Positions 34,708 through 43,997 are shown, counted from the first letter of the stretch. The stretch: 64,000 bases of DNA from Brevundimonas naejangsanensis (GCF_003627995.1 NZ_CP032707.1:421501-485500), one strand, 5' to 3'. Numbers and translations: made by a program. The notes: generated by a model from the letters alone, not told the origin.

Positions 34708-35787
34708 ATGACCCTGGCCCTGATTTCCATCGACGCACCCGAAGAGCCTTCCTGTCAGGCCGCCGCGCCTGCGACCAGGGCTGCGCGCCGTCCGTCCGAA
34801 CTGCTGCAACGCGACGGCGCCCACGACGTCGTGGTTCCGATTCCGGACGGTTTCGAGCTGGATTTCGGCGGAACCCTGACCCAGAAACAGGTCGTCGGCC
34901 GCCTGCACGGCAAGGCGAACGCCCCCCTGATCGTGGTCGCGGGCGGGATTTCCGCCGACCGCTACGTCCACCGCACCGAGACCAAGGGCCTGGGCTGGTG
35001 GTCCGGCGCCGTGGGCGTGCGCGCCCCCATCGACCTGACCCGGTTCCGCGTCCTGGCCTTTGATTTCGCGCCGGAATTTGGCGACGGCGTCACCGAGCCC
35101 AAAGCGCCGCTGACCATCACCACCCAGGATCAGGCGCGCCTCCTGGCCCTGCTGCTGGATCACCTGGGCGTCGAGAAGGTCGCCGCCTTCATCGGCTGCT
35201 CCTACGGCGGCATGATCGCCCTGGCCTTCGGCGAGCTCTTTCCCGACTGGGCCGAGCAGCTGGTGGTGGTGTCCGCCGCCCACCGCCCTCACCCGCTGGC
35301 CACGGCCTGGCGTGGCATCCAGCGCCGCATCCTGCAACTGGGCCTCGAGACCGGCCGGGTGGATCAGGCGATCGGCCTGGCGCGCGAACTGGCCATGACC
35401 ACCTATCGCACCCAGGAGGAGTTCGGCGACCGCTTCGATTCCGAGGCCCCCAGCCATGCCGGCCAGGCCTATCCCGTCTGCGACTATCTGACGTCGCGCG
35501 GCCGAGCCTATCGCGACCGCACCACCCCCTCGCGCTGGCTGACCCTGTCGGACTCCATCGACCGCCACCGGGTCGAGCCCGAGGCGATCAGCGCCCCCGT
35601 CACCCTGGTCGGCTTCACCACCGACCGCCTGTGCCCCATCGACGACATGCGAGAGCTGGCCGACCGCCTGCCCAACCTCTGGCGCTTCGAACAGCACGCT
35701 TCCGTCTACGGCCACGACGCCTTCCTGAAGGAAGACGCGCTGGTCGGCGACATTCTGACTTCCGTACTGAAGGACATCGACCAATGA
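34708..35787 (+). CDS. metX: Homoserine O-acyltransferase, MetX family
   Basis: Acylates homoserine as the first committed step to methionine. 359-aa alpha/beta hydrolase; the nucleophile elbow is FIGCSYGGMIALAFGE, the catalytic Asp is in FTTDRLCPIDDM and the His in ASVYGHDAFLKE. MetX members use acetyl- or succinyl-CoA and the choice cannot be read reliably here; the paired gamma-synthase would accept either. Start ATG at 34708, behind the SAM riboswitch. A TTG at 34696 is less likely. Confidence 0.92.
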   Translation: MTLALISIDAPEEPSCQAAAPATRAARRPSELLQRDGAHDVVVPIPDGFELDFGGTLTQKQVVGRLHGKANAPLIVVAGGISADRYVHRTETKGLGWWSGAVGVRAPIDLTRFRVLAFDFAPEFGDGVTEPKAPLTITTQDQARLLALLLDHLGVEKVAAFIGCSYGGMIALAFGELFPDWAEQLVVVSAAHRPHPLATAWRGIQRRILQLGLETGRVDQAIGLARELAMTTYRTQEEFGDRFDSEAPSHAGQAYPVCDYLTSRGRAYRDRTTPSRWLTLSDSIDRHRVEPEAISAPVTLVGFTTDRLCPIDDMRELADRLPNLWRFEQHASVYGHDAFLKEDALVGDILTSVLKDIDQ

Positions 35788-36962
35788 GCCGCGCCCGTCC
35801 CGCCGATCCCCGCACCATCGCCGCCCGCTCGGGCGTCGATACGGACACGGCCCACGGCGCGGTCATGCCGGCCCTTTATCTGTCGTCCAACTATTCCTTC
35901 GCCGCCTTCGGCCAGCCGCGCAAATACGACTATTCGCGCTCGGGCAATCCGACCCGCGACGTCCTGGCCGAGACCCTGGCCGAGCTGGAAGGCGGCGCCG
36001 GTTGCGTGGTCACCGCCACCGGCATGGCGGCGGTCGACCTGCCGCTGAGCCTGCTGGAGCCGGGCGACCTGCTGATCGCCCCGCACGACTGCTACGGCGG
36101 CACCCACCGCCTGCTGACCGCCCGGGCGAAGAAAGGCCATTTCCGCGTCGCCTTCGTCGATCAGAACGACGGCCCGGCACTGGACGCCGCCCTGGCCGAC
36201 GGCGCCAGGCTGGTGCTGATCGAGACCCCGTCCAACCCGCTGCTGCGCGTGGTCGACGTGGCCGACGTCTGTCGCCGCGCCCACGCCGTCGGGGCCAAGG
36301 TGGTGTGCGACAACACCTTCCTGTCGCCCGCCCTGCAGCGCCCGCTGGAGCTGGGCGCCGACATCGTCGTCCACTCGACCACCAAATACATCAACGGCCA
36401 TTCCGACGTGGTCGGCGGCGCCGTGATCGCGGCCGATCCGGCCGATCATGAACAGTTGGCCTGGTGGGCCAACTGCCTGGGCGTCACCGGCTCGCCGTTC
36501 GACGCCTATCAGACCCTGCGAGGCCTGCGCACCCTGTTCACCCGCATCGAGCGCCAGCAGGCCACGGCCGGCCTGGTCGCGGCGGCGCTGGAGCAGCATC
36601 CGGCGGTGAAGGCGGTTCACTATCCGGGCCTGGCGTCCCATCCCGGCCACGCCCTGGCGACGCGTCAGCAGTCAGGGCCGGGCGCCATGCTCAGCTTCGA
36701 GCTGACCGGCGGGACCGAGGCCGTCTGCGCCGTCATCGAGCAGCTGGACGTCTTCACCCTGGCGGAATCCCTGGGCGGCGTCGAAAGCCTGATCGCCCAC
36801 CCGGCCACCATGACCCACGCGGCCATGACGCCCGAGGCCCGCGTGACGGCGGGCATCACAGACGGCCTGCTGCGCCTGTCGGTCGGACTGGAGCATCAGG
36901 ACGACATCCTGGCCGACCTGGTGCAGGCGCTGGACGCGGTGACGCTGAAGGCGGCGGCGTAA
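35784..36962 (+). CDS. metB: Cystathionine gamma-synthase / O-acylhomoserine sulfhydrylase
   Basis: PLP enzyme of the Cys/Met metabolism family, 392 aa. The PLP Lys is in VVHSTTKYINGHSDVVGG; YDYSRSGNPTRDVL, ATGMAAVDL, ETPSNPLLRV and DNTFLSPALQRP are family markers. The start overlaps the metX stop by 4 bp (ATGA). Direct sulfhydrylation versus transsulfuration cannot be decided from the sequence, so metB versus metZ is uncertain. Confidence 0.9.
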   Translation: MSRARPADPRTIAARSGVDTDTAHGAVMPALYLSSNYSFAAFGQPRKYDYSRSGNPTRDVLAETLAELEGGAGCVVTATGMAAVDLPLSLLEPGDLLIAPHDCYGGTHRLLTARAKKGHFRVAFVDQNDGPALDAALADGARLVLIETPSNPLLRVVDVADVCRRAHAVGAKVVCDNTFLSPALQRPLELGADIVVHSTTKYINGHSDVVGGAVIAADPADHEQLAWWANCLGVTGSPFDAYQTLRGLRTLFTRIERQQATAGLVAAALEQHPAVKAVHYPGLASHPGHALATRQQSGPGAMLSFELTGGTEAVCAVIEQLDVFTLAESLGGVESLIAHPATMTHAAMTPEARVTAGITDGLLRLSVGLEHQDDILADLVQALDAVTLKAAA

Positions 36963-36981
36963 TCGGCGAAGTGCGCGCCTC

Positions 36982-37158
36982 TCCCTCCCCGTCCCGGGGA
37001 GGGTGGTCGCAGCGAAGCGGAGACCGGGTGGGGAGGGCCAGGCGATCCTGGGCTCGGCGCTTGAATAGCCCTGCCGCCCCCACCCGGCTTGGCTGCTCCG
37101 CGCCGCCCTCCGGGTCGGCCTGACGGCCTCAGCCACCCTCCCCGGGACGGGGAGGGAG
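36982..37158. repeat. 177-bp element with 26-bp perfect terminal inverted repeats
   Basis: Left end CTCCCTCCCCGTCCCGGGGA plus GGGTGG (36982-37007) is the exact complement of the right end (37133-37158). Inner inverted segments include ACCGGGTGGGGAGGGC against GCCCCCACCCGG. No ORF of its own. It lies between metB and the chemoreceptor and resembles a miniature inverted-repeat element. Confidence 0.75.
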
Positions 37159-37168
37159 AATTTGGCGC

Positions 37169-38992
37169 TTACGCCACGGCCCGCGCCAGGGCCTCCATCC
37201 GGCCGCGCGCGTCCAGGTCGCGCGTGTCGTCCAGGGCGAACTGTCCCATCATGCGGTCCAGCTCGACCGCGTCGGCGGCCAGGGCGTGGCTGGCGGCGGT
37301 CGACTGCTCGACCATGGCCGCATTCTGCTGCGTGACCTGATCCATCTGGGTGACGGCGATGTTGACCTGCTGCAGGCCGCTGGCCTGTTCCTTCGAGGAG
37401 GCGGCGATCTCTTCGGCGATGACGGTCAGGCGCTGGATCTGGTCGGCGATGCGCTCCAGCGCATGGCCCGTGTCGCCGACCAGGGCGACGCCCTCGCCGA
37501 CCTGGCGGCCCGAGGCGGTGATCAGGGTCTTGATCTCCTTGGCCGCTTCGGCCGAGCGCTGGGCCAGGGCCCGCACTTCCGAAGCGACGACGGCGAAGCC
37601 GCGACCGGCGTCGCCCGCGCGCGCCGCCTCGACGCCGGCATTCAGGGCCAGAAGGTTGGTCTGGAAGGCGATCTCGTCGATCACGCCGATGATGGCGCCG
37701 ATCTCGGAGGACGAACGCTCGATCTCGCCCATGGCGGCGATGGCGCGGCCCACCACGGCCTGCCCCTCGACCGCCTCGGACCGAGCCCCGCGGACCACGC
37801 CGCCGGCCTCGACCGCGCCCTCGGCCGAACGGGCCACGGTGGCGGTGATCTGCTCCAGGGCGGCGGCCGTTTCTTCCAGGCTGGCCGCCTGCTGCTCGGT
37901 GCGGCGCGACAGATCATCCGACGCATGGCTGATCTCCCGCGCGCTGGAGCCGATGGCGCCCGCGCGTTCGACGATGATCCGCATCACGCCCTGCAGCTTG
38001 TCCATCGCCGCGTTGAAGTCGATGCGCAGCGCCTCATAGGCGGGCGGAAAGGACTCGGTCAGGCGGAAGGCCAGCTGGCCGTGCGACAGCCGCTCCAGCC
38101 CGCGAGCCACCCCCTCGACCACACGGGCCTGCTGGCGGGCGGTCTCGGCGCTGCGCGCGGCCTGCTCCTGGCGTTCCTGCTCGGCGGCCAGCCGGGCGGC
38201 CTCCGTCTCGGCCTCCAGACGCACCTTCTCCTCGGCGTTCTGCTTGAAGGTCAGCACGGCGCCGGCCATGCGGCCGATCTCGTCACGACGCCCGACGGCC
38301 GGGACGACGACGTTCAGATCGCCGCCGGCCAGGCGCGTCATGGCGCGAGTCATGGCCTCGACCGGGCGGCTGAGGGCGCCGATCAGCCACAGGGCGGCGC
38401 CCACGGCGATGATCAGGGCCAGGAAGCCGCCGATGCCGAAGGCGACATAGGCCTGGGTGAAGGCCGCGGCCTTGGCCCTTTCACGCTGGGCCGCGACGAC
38501 CGATTCCTTTTCCTGGATGGCGGCGACGCTCGCGCGGATGTCGAAAAGGCGCGCCGAGGCCTTGAGGTTCGCCAGCGCCTGGGCGTGGGTCGCCGGATCG
38601 CGCGCCAGGGCGATCTCCTTTTCGGCGCTCTGGCGGAAGGCGTCGCCCCCGACCTTCAGCGCATCCTGTTCGGCCCGATAGGCGCCCGTCGCATCGACCG
38701 CCGCCAGATCGGCCAGACGGGCGGTGTAGCGCGCCGTGGCCTCCTGATAGTGGGCCAGGAACTCCTCGTCGCGGGTTGCGACGAAGCCGCGCAGGCCGTT
38801 CTGCTGCTCGACCGACGCGGTCTGGATCAGGTCGGTCGTCTTGAAGATCGCGTTCGAGGCCGCGTCGGCCGCGTCGGCGCGCTGCAGAGCCGCGACGGCC
38901 CAAAGGACGACAAGCGTCGCCAAGCCGCACGCGCCGATCACGGCGGCGAAGGACGCCATCAGCTTCTTGGGAACAGAAAGATTTTGCAGCAT
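37169..38992 (-). CDS. Methyl-accepting chemotaxis protein
   Basis: 607-aa transmembrane chemoreceptor. TM1 at about residues 10-32, a periplasmic helical domain of about 150 residues with CHASE3-like character, TM2 at about 190-215, HAMP at about 212-265 and a second HAMP-like unit around 300-350 (LERLSHGQLAFRLTESF). The signalling tip is GVIDEIAFQTNLLALNAGVE. No C-terminal CheR pentapeptide is visible. Ligand unknown. It stands alone, with no che genes nearby. Confidence 0.93.
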   Translation of the reverse strand: MLQNLSVPKKLMASFAAVIGACGLATLVVLWAVAALQRADAADAASNAIFKTTDLIQTASVEQQNGLRGFVATRDEEFLAHYQEATARYTARLADLAAVDATGAYRAEQDALKVGGDAFRQSAEKEIALARDPATHAQALANLKASARLFDIRASVAAIQEKESVVAAQRERAKAAAFTQAYVAFGIGGFLALIIAVGAALWLIGALSRPVEAMTRAMTRLAGGDLNVVVPAVGRRDEIGRMAGAVLTFKQNAEEKVRLEAETEAARLAAEQERQEQAARSAETARQQARVVEGVARGLERLSHGQLAFRLTESFPPAYEALRIDFNAAMDKLQGVMRIIVERAGAIGSSAREISHASDDLSRRTEQQAASLEETAAALEQITATVARSAEGAVEAGGVVRGARSEAVEGQAVVGRAIAAMGEIERSSSEIGAIIGVIDEIAFQTNLLALNAGVEAARAGDAGRGFAVVASEVRALAQRSAEAAKEIKTLITASGRQVGEGVALVGDTGHALERIADQIQRLTVIAEEIAASSKEQASGLQQVNIAVTQMDQVTQQNAAMVEQSTAASHALAADAVELDRMMGQFALDDTRDLDARGRMEALARAVA

Positions 38993-39088
38993 GGTCAGGC
39001 AACTCGGCAGGAGGTCAGAATTTCTGACTAGCCGCGAGGGGGTTCGCCAAGTGTTAGCGCCCGCGTGGGGGCATCTACGTAGTCGCGC

Positions 39089-39910
39089 TCACAGCGCCTT
39101 CAGCACCACCGACAGAGCCGTCAGCAGCAGATAAGCGGCAAAGGCCCGGCGCAGAAGACGCCGGTCCAGCCGGTGCGCCAGCCGCGCCCCATAGGGAGCC
39201 GTCAACGCCGTCAGCAGCCCCATGATCACCGCCGCCGGCACGTTGACATAGCCCAGCGACAGCGGCGGCCTCCCCGGCGCGTCCCAGCCGAAGGCCGCGA
39301 AGCCCAGGGCCGCCGTCGCCCCGATGGCCAGGCCGAAGCCCGAGGCCGTCGCCACCGCCTGATGGATCGGCCGTCCGCACAGGGTCATGGTCATGCCGCC
39401 GAAACTGCCGCCGCCGACGCCCATCATGGCCGACAGCAGGCCGATCATCGTGCCGACGCCGCGCCGTCCCCAGCCGGTCGGCAAATCCTTGCGCAGGGTA
39501 TAGCGCTCGGGCATCAGCCCCATCTGCAGGGCGACCAGCAGCAGGCAGACGCCGTAGACGACGGCGAGGCCCTCCATGGAGACCACCCCCGCGATCGCCG
39601 CCCCGACCAGGCCGCCGAACGCCACCCAGGGCGTCCAGGTCTTCAACACCTGCTCGTCCACCGCCCCGTGCGCCCGGTGCGTCGCCAGCGACCGCAGCGA
39701 AGTGGCGACGATGGTCAGCAGGGAGGTGCCGATGGCGACGTGCAAATTGCTCTCGCCGCCCACGCCCAGCACCGAGAAGGCGTAGAAGAGGGCGGGCACC
39801 AGCACCGTGCCGCCGCCGACTCCGAACAGGCCGCCGATCACGCCCGCGATCGCCCCCGCCCCGGCCAGGGCGGCGAGCATGAGCACGAGTTCGGACAGGG
39901 GCAGGGTCAT
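39089..39910 (-). CDS. TauE/SafE family sulfite/anion exporter
   Basis: 273-aa membrane protein with about eight segments. The internal duplication typical of the family is visible as GGLFGVGGGTVLVPAL near the N terminus and MMGVGGGSFGGMTMTL in the second half. Family members export sulfite, sulfoacetate or other organosulfur anions; substrate unknown here. Start MTLPLSELVLML at 39910. Confidence 0.9.
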   Translation of the reverse strand: MTLPLSELVLMLAALAGAGAIAGVIGGLFGVGGGTVLVPALFYAFSVLGVGGESNLHVAIGTSLLTIVATSLRSLATHRAHGAVDEQVLKTWTPWVAFGGLVGAAIAGVVSMEGLAVVYGVCLLLVALQMGLMPERYTLRKDLPTGWGRRGVGTMIGLLSAMMGVGGGSFGGMTMTLCGRPIHQAVATASGFGLAIGATAALGFAAFGWDAPGRPPLSLGYVNVPAAVIMGLLTALTAPYGARLAHRLDRRLLRRAFAAYLLLTALSVVLKAL

Positions 39911-39940
39911 GAGCCATGGCTTAGCGGCACAACCCGCCAG

Positions 39941-40008
39941 CGTCATCCCGGAAAGGGCTCAGCCCTTATCCGGGACCGGCTCTCCGCTTCGCTGCGGCCG
40001 GGATGACG
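39941..40008. repeat. GTCATCCCGG-type intergenic inverted repeat
   Basis: 68 bp: GCGTCATCCCGG at the left and GGCCGGGATGACGG at the right, with an inner AGGGCT/AGCCCT stem. Directly abuts the CTCCCC-type element at 40023. Confidence 0.7.
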
Positions 40009-40022
40009 GTTTTTGCGACGCC

Positions 40023-40149
40023 TTTCCTCCCCATGAAATGGGGAGGGGGGCCGCGGAGCGGTGCAGGGGCAAGGACGGCGGAACCAAGCGGCCCCTCCGT
40101 CTCGTCGGCTGCGCCGCCGATCCACCTCCCCACTGCGTGGGGAGGAGAA
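40023..40149. repeat. Intergenic CTCCCC/GGGGAG inverted-repeat element, copy 2
   Basis: Inverted copy of the element at 2380-2503: TTTCCTCCCCATGAAATGGG at one end and CCTCCCCACTGCGTGGGG at the other, with GCCCCTCCGTCTCG and GCGCCGCCGATCCACCTCC in the core. Lies between tauE and dusA. Confidence 0.72.
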
Positions 40150-40153
40150 GAAC

Positions 40154-41164
40154 TCAGGCCGCCTTGCGCGCCTCGGCCTCGCGCACGGCCTCGACGGCGC
40201 GGTCGACCACTTCCAGGCCCGCGCCCGGCTTGACGCCCTCGACGGTCAGGATGCGGCGGAAGGCGCGCGCCCCGGCGCGGCCGTGCATCAGCCCCAACAT
40301 GTGCCGGGTCATGCTGGCCAGATTGGCGCCCTCGTCCAGCCGTGCGGCCATATAGGGGCGATAGCGCTCCAGCGCCTCGAACACGTCCACGTCCTCAACA
40401 GCCTCGCCGAAGAGGCGGCGGTCCACCTGCCCCATCAGCGCCGGCTCGTGATAGGCGGCGCGGCCCAGCATGACGCCGTCCAACTGCACGCCGTCGTCGG
40501 CCTTCAGATGCGCCTCGGCCTGGTCCAGGTCGCCGATGCCGCCGTTGATGCAGATGGTCAGGTGCGGCCGCTCGCGCTTCAGACGCCGCACCAGATCATA
40601 GTCCAGCGGCGGCACGTCGCGGTTCTCCTTGGGCGACAGCCCCTTCAGCCAGGCCTTGCGCGCATGGACGATGAAGTGGGTGATGCCCACCGCCGCCGAG
40701 GCATCGACCGTGGCGAACAGGCTTTCCTGCGGGTCCTGATCGTCGACGCCGATACGGCATTTGACGGTGGCGGGGACGCGGACCGCCTCCTTGATGGCCG
40801 CCATGCAGTCGGCCACCAGCTCCGGCTCGCGCATCAGGCAGGCGCCGAACTTGCCCGACTGCACCCGGTCCGAGGGGCAGCCGACGTTCAGGTTGATCTC
40901 GCCATAGCCGTAGGCCTCGCCGATCCTGGCCGCCTCCGCCAGCTGGGCCGGGTCCGAGCCGCCCAGCTGCAGGGCCACGGGATGCTCCACCGCGTCGAAG
41001 CCCAGCAGCCGGTCGCGGTCGCCGTGGATCACCGCCGGGGCCGTGACCATCTCCGTATAGAGCAGGGCGCGCGCGCTCAGCGCACGATGAAACGCCCGAC
41101 AATTGCGGTCGGTCCAGTCCATCATGGGGGCGACGGAAAACCGGTGCGGCGGATGCTGGCTCAT
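40154..41164 (-). CDS. dusA: tRNA-dihydrouridine synthase A
   Basis: FMN enzyme reducing uridine 20/20a in the tRNA D-loop. 336 aa; FSVAPMMDWTDRNCR at the start, the catalytic Cys in NLNVGCPSDRVQSG, KCRIGVDDQD, HARKAWLKGLSPKENR and INGGIGDL follow as in DusA. C-terminal helical tRNA-binding domain is complete. Confidence 0.95.
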   Translation of the reverse strand: MSQHPPHRFSVAPMMDWTDRNCRAFHRALSARALLYTEMVTAPAVIHGDRDRLLGFDAVEHPVALQLGGSDPAQLAEAARIGEAYGYGEINLNVGCPSDRVQSGKFGACLMREPELVADCMAAIKEAVRVPATVKCRIGVDDQDPQESLFATVDASAAVGITHFIVHARKAWLKGLSPKENRDVPPLDYDLVRRLKRERPHLTICINGGIGDLDQAEAHLKADDGVQLDGVMLGRAAYHEPALMGQVDRRLFGEAVEDVDVFEALERYRPYMAARLDEGANLASMTRHMLGLMHGRAGARAFRRILTVEGVKPGAGLEVVDRAVEAVREAEARKAA

Positions 41165-41217
41165 GGGCCGCCCCTATACTGACAATGGGCCGGAATGGCG
41201 ACCGGCCCCCGCTGGGG

Positions 41218-41967
41218 TCAGCCCCGCGCCACCTGGAAGCCCGCGAAGGACTGGCTGACCGGCATCAGCTCCAGGGCGTTGATGTTCAGGTGCGGCGGCA
41301 GGGTCGCGACCCAGAACAGGGTCTCGGCGATGTCCTCGCCGGTCATGGGCGCCGCCCCGCCGTAGAGGGCGTCCGACGCCGCCTGGTCGCCGCCGGTGCG
41401 GACCAGGGTGAACTCCGTCTCGGCCATGCCCGGCTCGATGGAGGTGACGCGCACTCCCGTCCCGTGCAGGTCCGACCGCAGCCCCAGCGAGAACTGGCGC
41501 ACGAAGGCCTTGGTCCCGCCATAGGCGTTGCCGCCCTTGTAGGGATAGGTCGCGGCCACCGAACTGATGTTCAGGATCGCCCCCTTGCGCGCGATCAGGC
41601 GCGGCAGCAGACGACGCGTGATGGTCACCAGGCCGGTGATGTTGGTGTCGATCATCTGCCGCCACTGATCCAGGTCGGCCTCCTGCGCCGTCGCCGTGCC
41701 CAGCGCCAGCCCGGCGTTGTTGATCAGCACGTCGATGTCGCGGAAGCCTTCCGGCAGGGCGTCCAGGGCGGCGTCGATGGCGGCCTCGTCGCGCATGTCG
41801 AAGGGGGCGGCGTGAACCCGATCCGCCCCCAGCTCGGCGACCAGTTCGTCCAGGCGCGCCTGGCGGCGGCCGGTGGCGATCACCTTCCAGCCCGCGCCGG
41901 CAAAGCGGCGCGCCGCCGCCCGGCCGATGCCCGAGGTGGCTCCGGTGATCAGAATGACGCCGCTCAT
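41218..41967 (-). CDS. SDR oxidoreductase, YdfG-like
   Basis: 249-aa classical short-chain dehydrogenase. Cofactor motif TGATSGIG, NNAG as INNAGLALG, catalytic Ser in NISSVAATYPY and the Tyr/Lys pair in YGGTKAF. PYKGGNAYGGTKAFVRQFSLGLR closely resembles the YdfG 3-hydroxy acid dehydrogenase (serine/allo-threonine) group; the basic residues after strand 2 (TGRRQARL) suggest NADP. Confidence 0.88.
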   Translation of the reverse strand: MSGVILITGATSGIGRAAARRFAGAGWKVIATGRRQARLDELVAELGADRVHAAPFDMRDEAAIDAALDALPEGFRDIDVLINNAGLALGTATAQEADLDQWRQMIDTNITGLVTITRRLLPRLIARKGAILNISSVAATYPYKGGNAYGGTKAFVRQFSLGLRSDLHGTGVRVTSIEPGMAETEFTLVRTGGDQAASDALYGGAAPMTGEDIAETLFWVATLPPHLNINALELMPVSQSFAGFQVARG

Positions 41968-42006
41968 GATGTCCGTCCTGGCTGAGGCTTTACTGTTGTC
42001 GCTGGC

Positions 42007-42765
42007 TTAATCCCGCACCAGCCCGCCGTCGACCACCAGATTCTGCCCCGTCACCGCCCGGCTCCACGGCGAGGCGAAGAAGAGGACGGCGTCGGCGAAC
42101 TCCTGCGGCGTCGTCACCGAACGCAACGGCGTCATGCCGGCGATCAGGTCGAACACCGCCTCCGGCGTCGCCGCGCTGGCGTCCGTGGTGCGCAACAGCC
42201 CGCCCGAGACCATGTTGACCGTGATGCCCGAGGGGCCGAGGTCGCCCGCCGCCGTCCGCGTCAGGCTCAGCAGGGCGGCCTTGGCGGCGGTGTAGTCGTG
42301 ATAGGGCACGACCGGATTCTGGAACAGGTTGGTGCCGATGTTGACCACCCGGCCGAAGCCTTGCGCGCTCATGCCCGGCGCCGTGGCCTGGATGACGTTC
42401 AGCGCGCCGCGGATCACGGTCGCGAACTGGCGCTCCATGTCCGCCCAGGGAATGTCGGCCATCTGGGCGCGGGCGTCGCCGTTGAAGCTGTAGTCCAGGG
42501 CGTTGTTGACCACGGTGCTGACCGGAGCGCCGAAATGGTCGACCCCCTTGGCGACCATGGCGTCGACCGCCGCGCGGTCGGTCACGTCGGCCTGGATCGC
42601 GATCGCGCGATCGCCCAGTTCGGCCGCCAGCGCCTCGGCCTGCTGGCCGCTGCTGCGCCAGTTGATGACCACCCGCGCGCCCTGCCCGGCGAAAGCCCGC
42701 GCCGCCGCCGCGCCCACGCCGCGCGCGCCGCCGGTGATGAGAACGATCTGATCGCGGATGTCCAT
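42007..42765 (-). CDS. SDR oxidoreductase (3-oxoacyl-ACP reductase-like)
   Basis: 252 aa. TGGARGVG cofactor loop, NNAL in place of the usual NNAG, and the catalytic YTAAK in DYTAAKAALLSL. The catalytic Ser position reads NIGTNLF, so a Thr may substitute. VVDGGLVRD ends the protein as in FabG-like enzymes. Start MDIRDQIV at 42765. Physiological substrate unknown. Confidence 0.85.
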   Translation of the reverse strand: MDIRDQIVLITGGARGVGAAAARAFAGQGARVVINWRSSGQQAEALAAELGDRAIAIQADVTDRAAVDAMVAKGVDHFGAPVSTVVNNALDYSFNGDARAQMADIPWADMERQFATVIRGALNVIQATAPGMSAQGFGRVVNIGTNLFQNPVVPYHDYTAAKAALLSLTRTAAGDLGPSGITVNMVSGGLLRTTDASAATPEAVFDLIAGMTPLRSVTTPQEFADAVLFFASPWSRAVTGQNLVVDGGLVRD

Positions 42766-42848
42766 TTTGGCCCTCACTCTGAACAATGACGCCCAGCCAT
42801 AGGCCGCGCCCTCCCCCGCGTCATCCCTGAGCAGGTCTTTCCTAGCCC

Positions 42849-42978
42849 GCTCATCCCGGCGAAGGCCGGAATCCAGATGCACAAGCGCCGGGCTCGCTGC
42901 TGCCAAGAGGCGTCGTGGAGCGTCGCCTGGCGGCGGCCAGCCATACAATCTGGATCCCGGCCTTCGCCGGGAGGAGCG
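42849..42978. repeat. Intergenic inverted repeat with long arms
   Basis: GCTCATCCCGGCGAAGGCCG followed by GAATCCAGAT at the left is mirrored by ATCTGGATCCCGGCCTTCGC followed by CGGGAGGAGC at the right (one bulge). A member of the GTCATCCCGG group with arms of about 30 bp. Lies between the divergent SDR and sdpR-like genes. Confidence 0.7.
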
Positions 42979-43017
42979 GCGAGAGTTAACGAACATGGGT
43001 TGCATTTAGCGTCTTAC

Positions 43018-43025
43018 CTAATTAG
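43018..43025. promoter_or_regulatory. Candidate operator CTAATTAG before the sdpR-like gene
   Basis: An AT-rich palindrome in an otherwise GC-rich region, 11 bp before the regulator's start codon and beside TTTAGC/GCTTTC sequences. Autorepression is known for SdpR, so an operator is expected here; the exact site is a guess. Confidence 0.3.
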
Positions 43026-43035
43026 CTTTCTGCCT

Positions 43036-43326
43036 ATGAACAGCCTGTTCAAAGCCCTGTCGCATCCAGTTCGGCGCCGCATCATCGCCATGCTGCGGTC
43101 CGGGCCGCTGTCCTCGGGCGAGATCGCCGCCGCCTTCGACATGAGCTGGCCCACCGTCACCGGCCACCTCAACGCCCTGAAGGAGGCCGAACTGGTCAGC
43201 ACCGAACGTGAGGGCCAGTCGATCCGCTATCGACTGGAGATCTCGGCGGTGGAGGAGGCCCTGGCCTTCCTGATGGACCTGACCGGAACAGGCGCAGACC
43301 AAGCCGACACGGAGGAGCCCCGATGA
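43036..43326 (+). CDS. ArsR-family regulator, SdpR-like
   Basis: 96-aa winged-helix repressor: FKALSHPVRRRIIAMLRSGP, then LSSGEIAAAFDMSWPTVTGHLNALKEAELV (recognition helix) and a wing EREGQSIRYRLE. No metal-binding Cys pair (ELCV box) is present, which separates it from metal sensors and fits SdpR-type autorepressors. The next gene, an SdpI-like protein, overlaps it by 4 bp. Confidence 0.88.
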   Translation: MNSLFKALSHPVRRRIIAMLRSGPLSSGEIAAAFDMSWPTVTGHLNALKEAELVSTEREGQSIRYRLEISAVEEALAFLMDLTGTGADQADTEEPR

Positions 43327-43997
43327 ACCGTCTCACCCTGGCCGACACGGCCGCCGGGATCGTCTCCCTATTGATCCTCACGGCGGCGGCGTGGGTGGCG
43401 ATCTACGGCCCCGCCGCGCCCATTCCCTTGCATTTCGACGCCTCGGGCCAGGCCGACCGCTACGGCGACCGCCATGAGCTGGCGGCGGCTCTCGCGGGGC
43501 TGGCGGGGTTGAACCTGCTGGTCGCCTGGATGACCGGACGCCAGGCCGACGCCGCCGCCGATCCGATCCGCCAGAAGGGCCTGCGGCGCGGTCAGTGGCT
43601 GTCGATCATCATCATGGGAGCGACCGCCGCCTTCGTCGCCTGGTCCAGCCTGAGTCCCGCCGCCCTGACCGGCGCGGCGCATCCGGGCGGGGCCATGGCC
43701 TTCCTCGCCTTCATCCTGCTGGTCGCGGGGGCGGTCCTGGGTCGCGTCGGCCCCAACCCCTTCATCGGGGTGAAGACGCCCTGGGCCTACAAGTCGCGCC
43801 TGGCGTGGGACCGCTCCAACCGCCTGGCCGGGCGGCTGATGTTCTGGCTGGGCGCGCTCGGCCTGATCGCCAGCCCGTTCGCGGCCCAACCGACGGGCCT
43901 GATCGCCCTCACGATCGGCGTCCTGATCGCCGCCGCCTGGTCGGTGTTCGAAAGCTGGCGCGTGTGGCGCGCCGACCCCGAGCGCCAGCCCTTCTGA
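43323..43997 (+). CDS. SdpI/YhfL-type membrane protein with DUF1648
   Basis: 224-aa six-segment membrane protein. The N-terminal DUF1648 motif is PIPLHFDASGQADRYGDR, and the SdpI signature is NPFIGVKTPWAYKSRLAWDRSNRLAGR. In Bacillus subtilis SdpI gives immunity to the SdpC toxin and sequesters SdpR at the membrane. The overlap with the SdpR-like gene suggests the same regulatory partnership. No SdpABC toxin genes are present. Confidence 0.88.
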   Translation: MNRLTLADTAAGIVSLLILTAAAWVAIYGPAAPIPLHFDASGQADRYGDRHELAAALAGLAGLNLLVAWMTGRQADAAADPIRQKGLRRGQWLSIIIMGATAAFVAWSSLSPAALTGAAHPGGAMAFLAFILLVAGAVLGRVGPNPFIGVKTPWAYKSRLAWDRSNRLAGRLMFWLGALGLIASPFAAQPTGLIALTIGVLIAAAWSVFESWRVWRADPERQPF

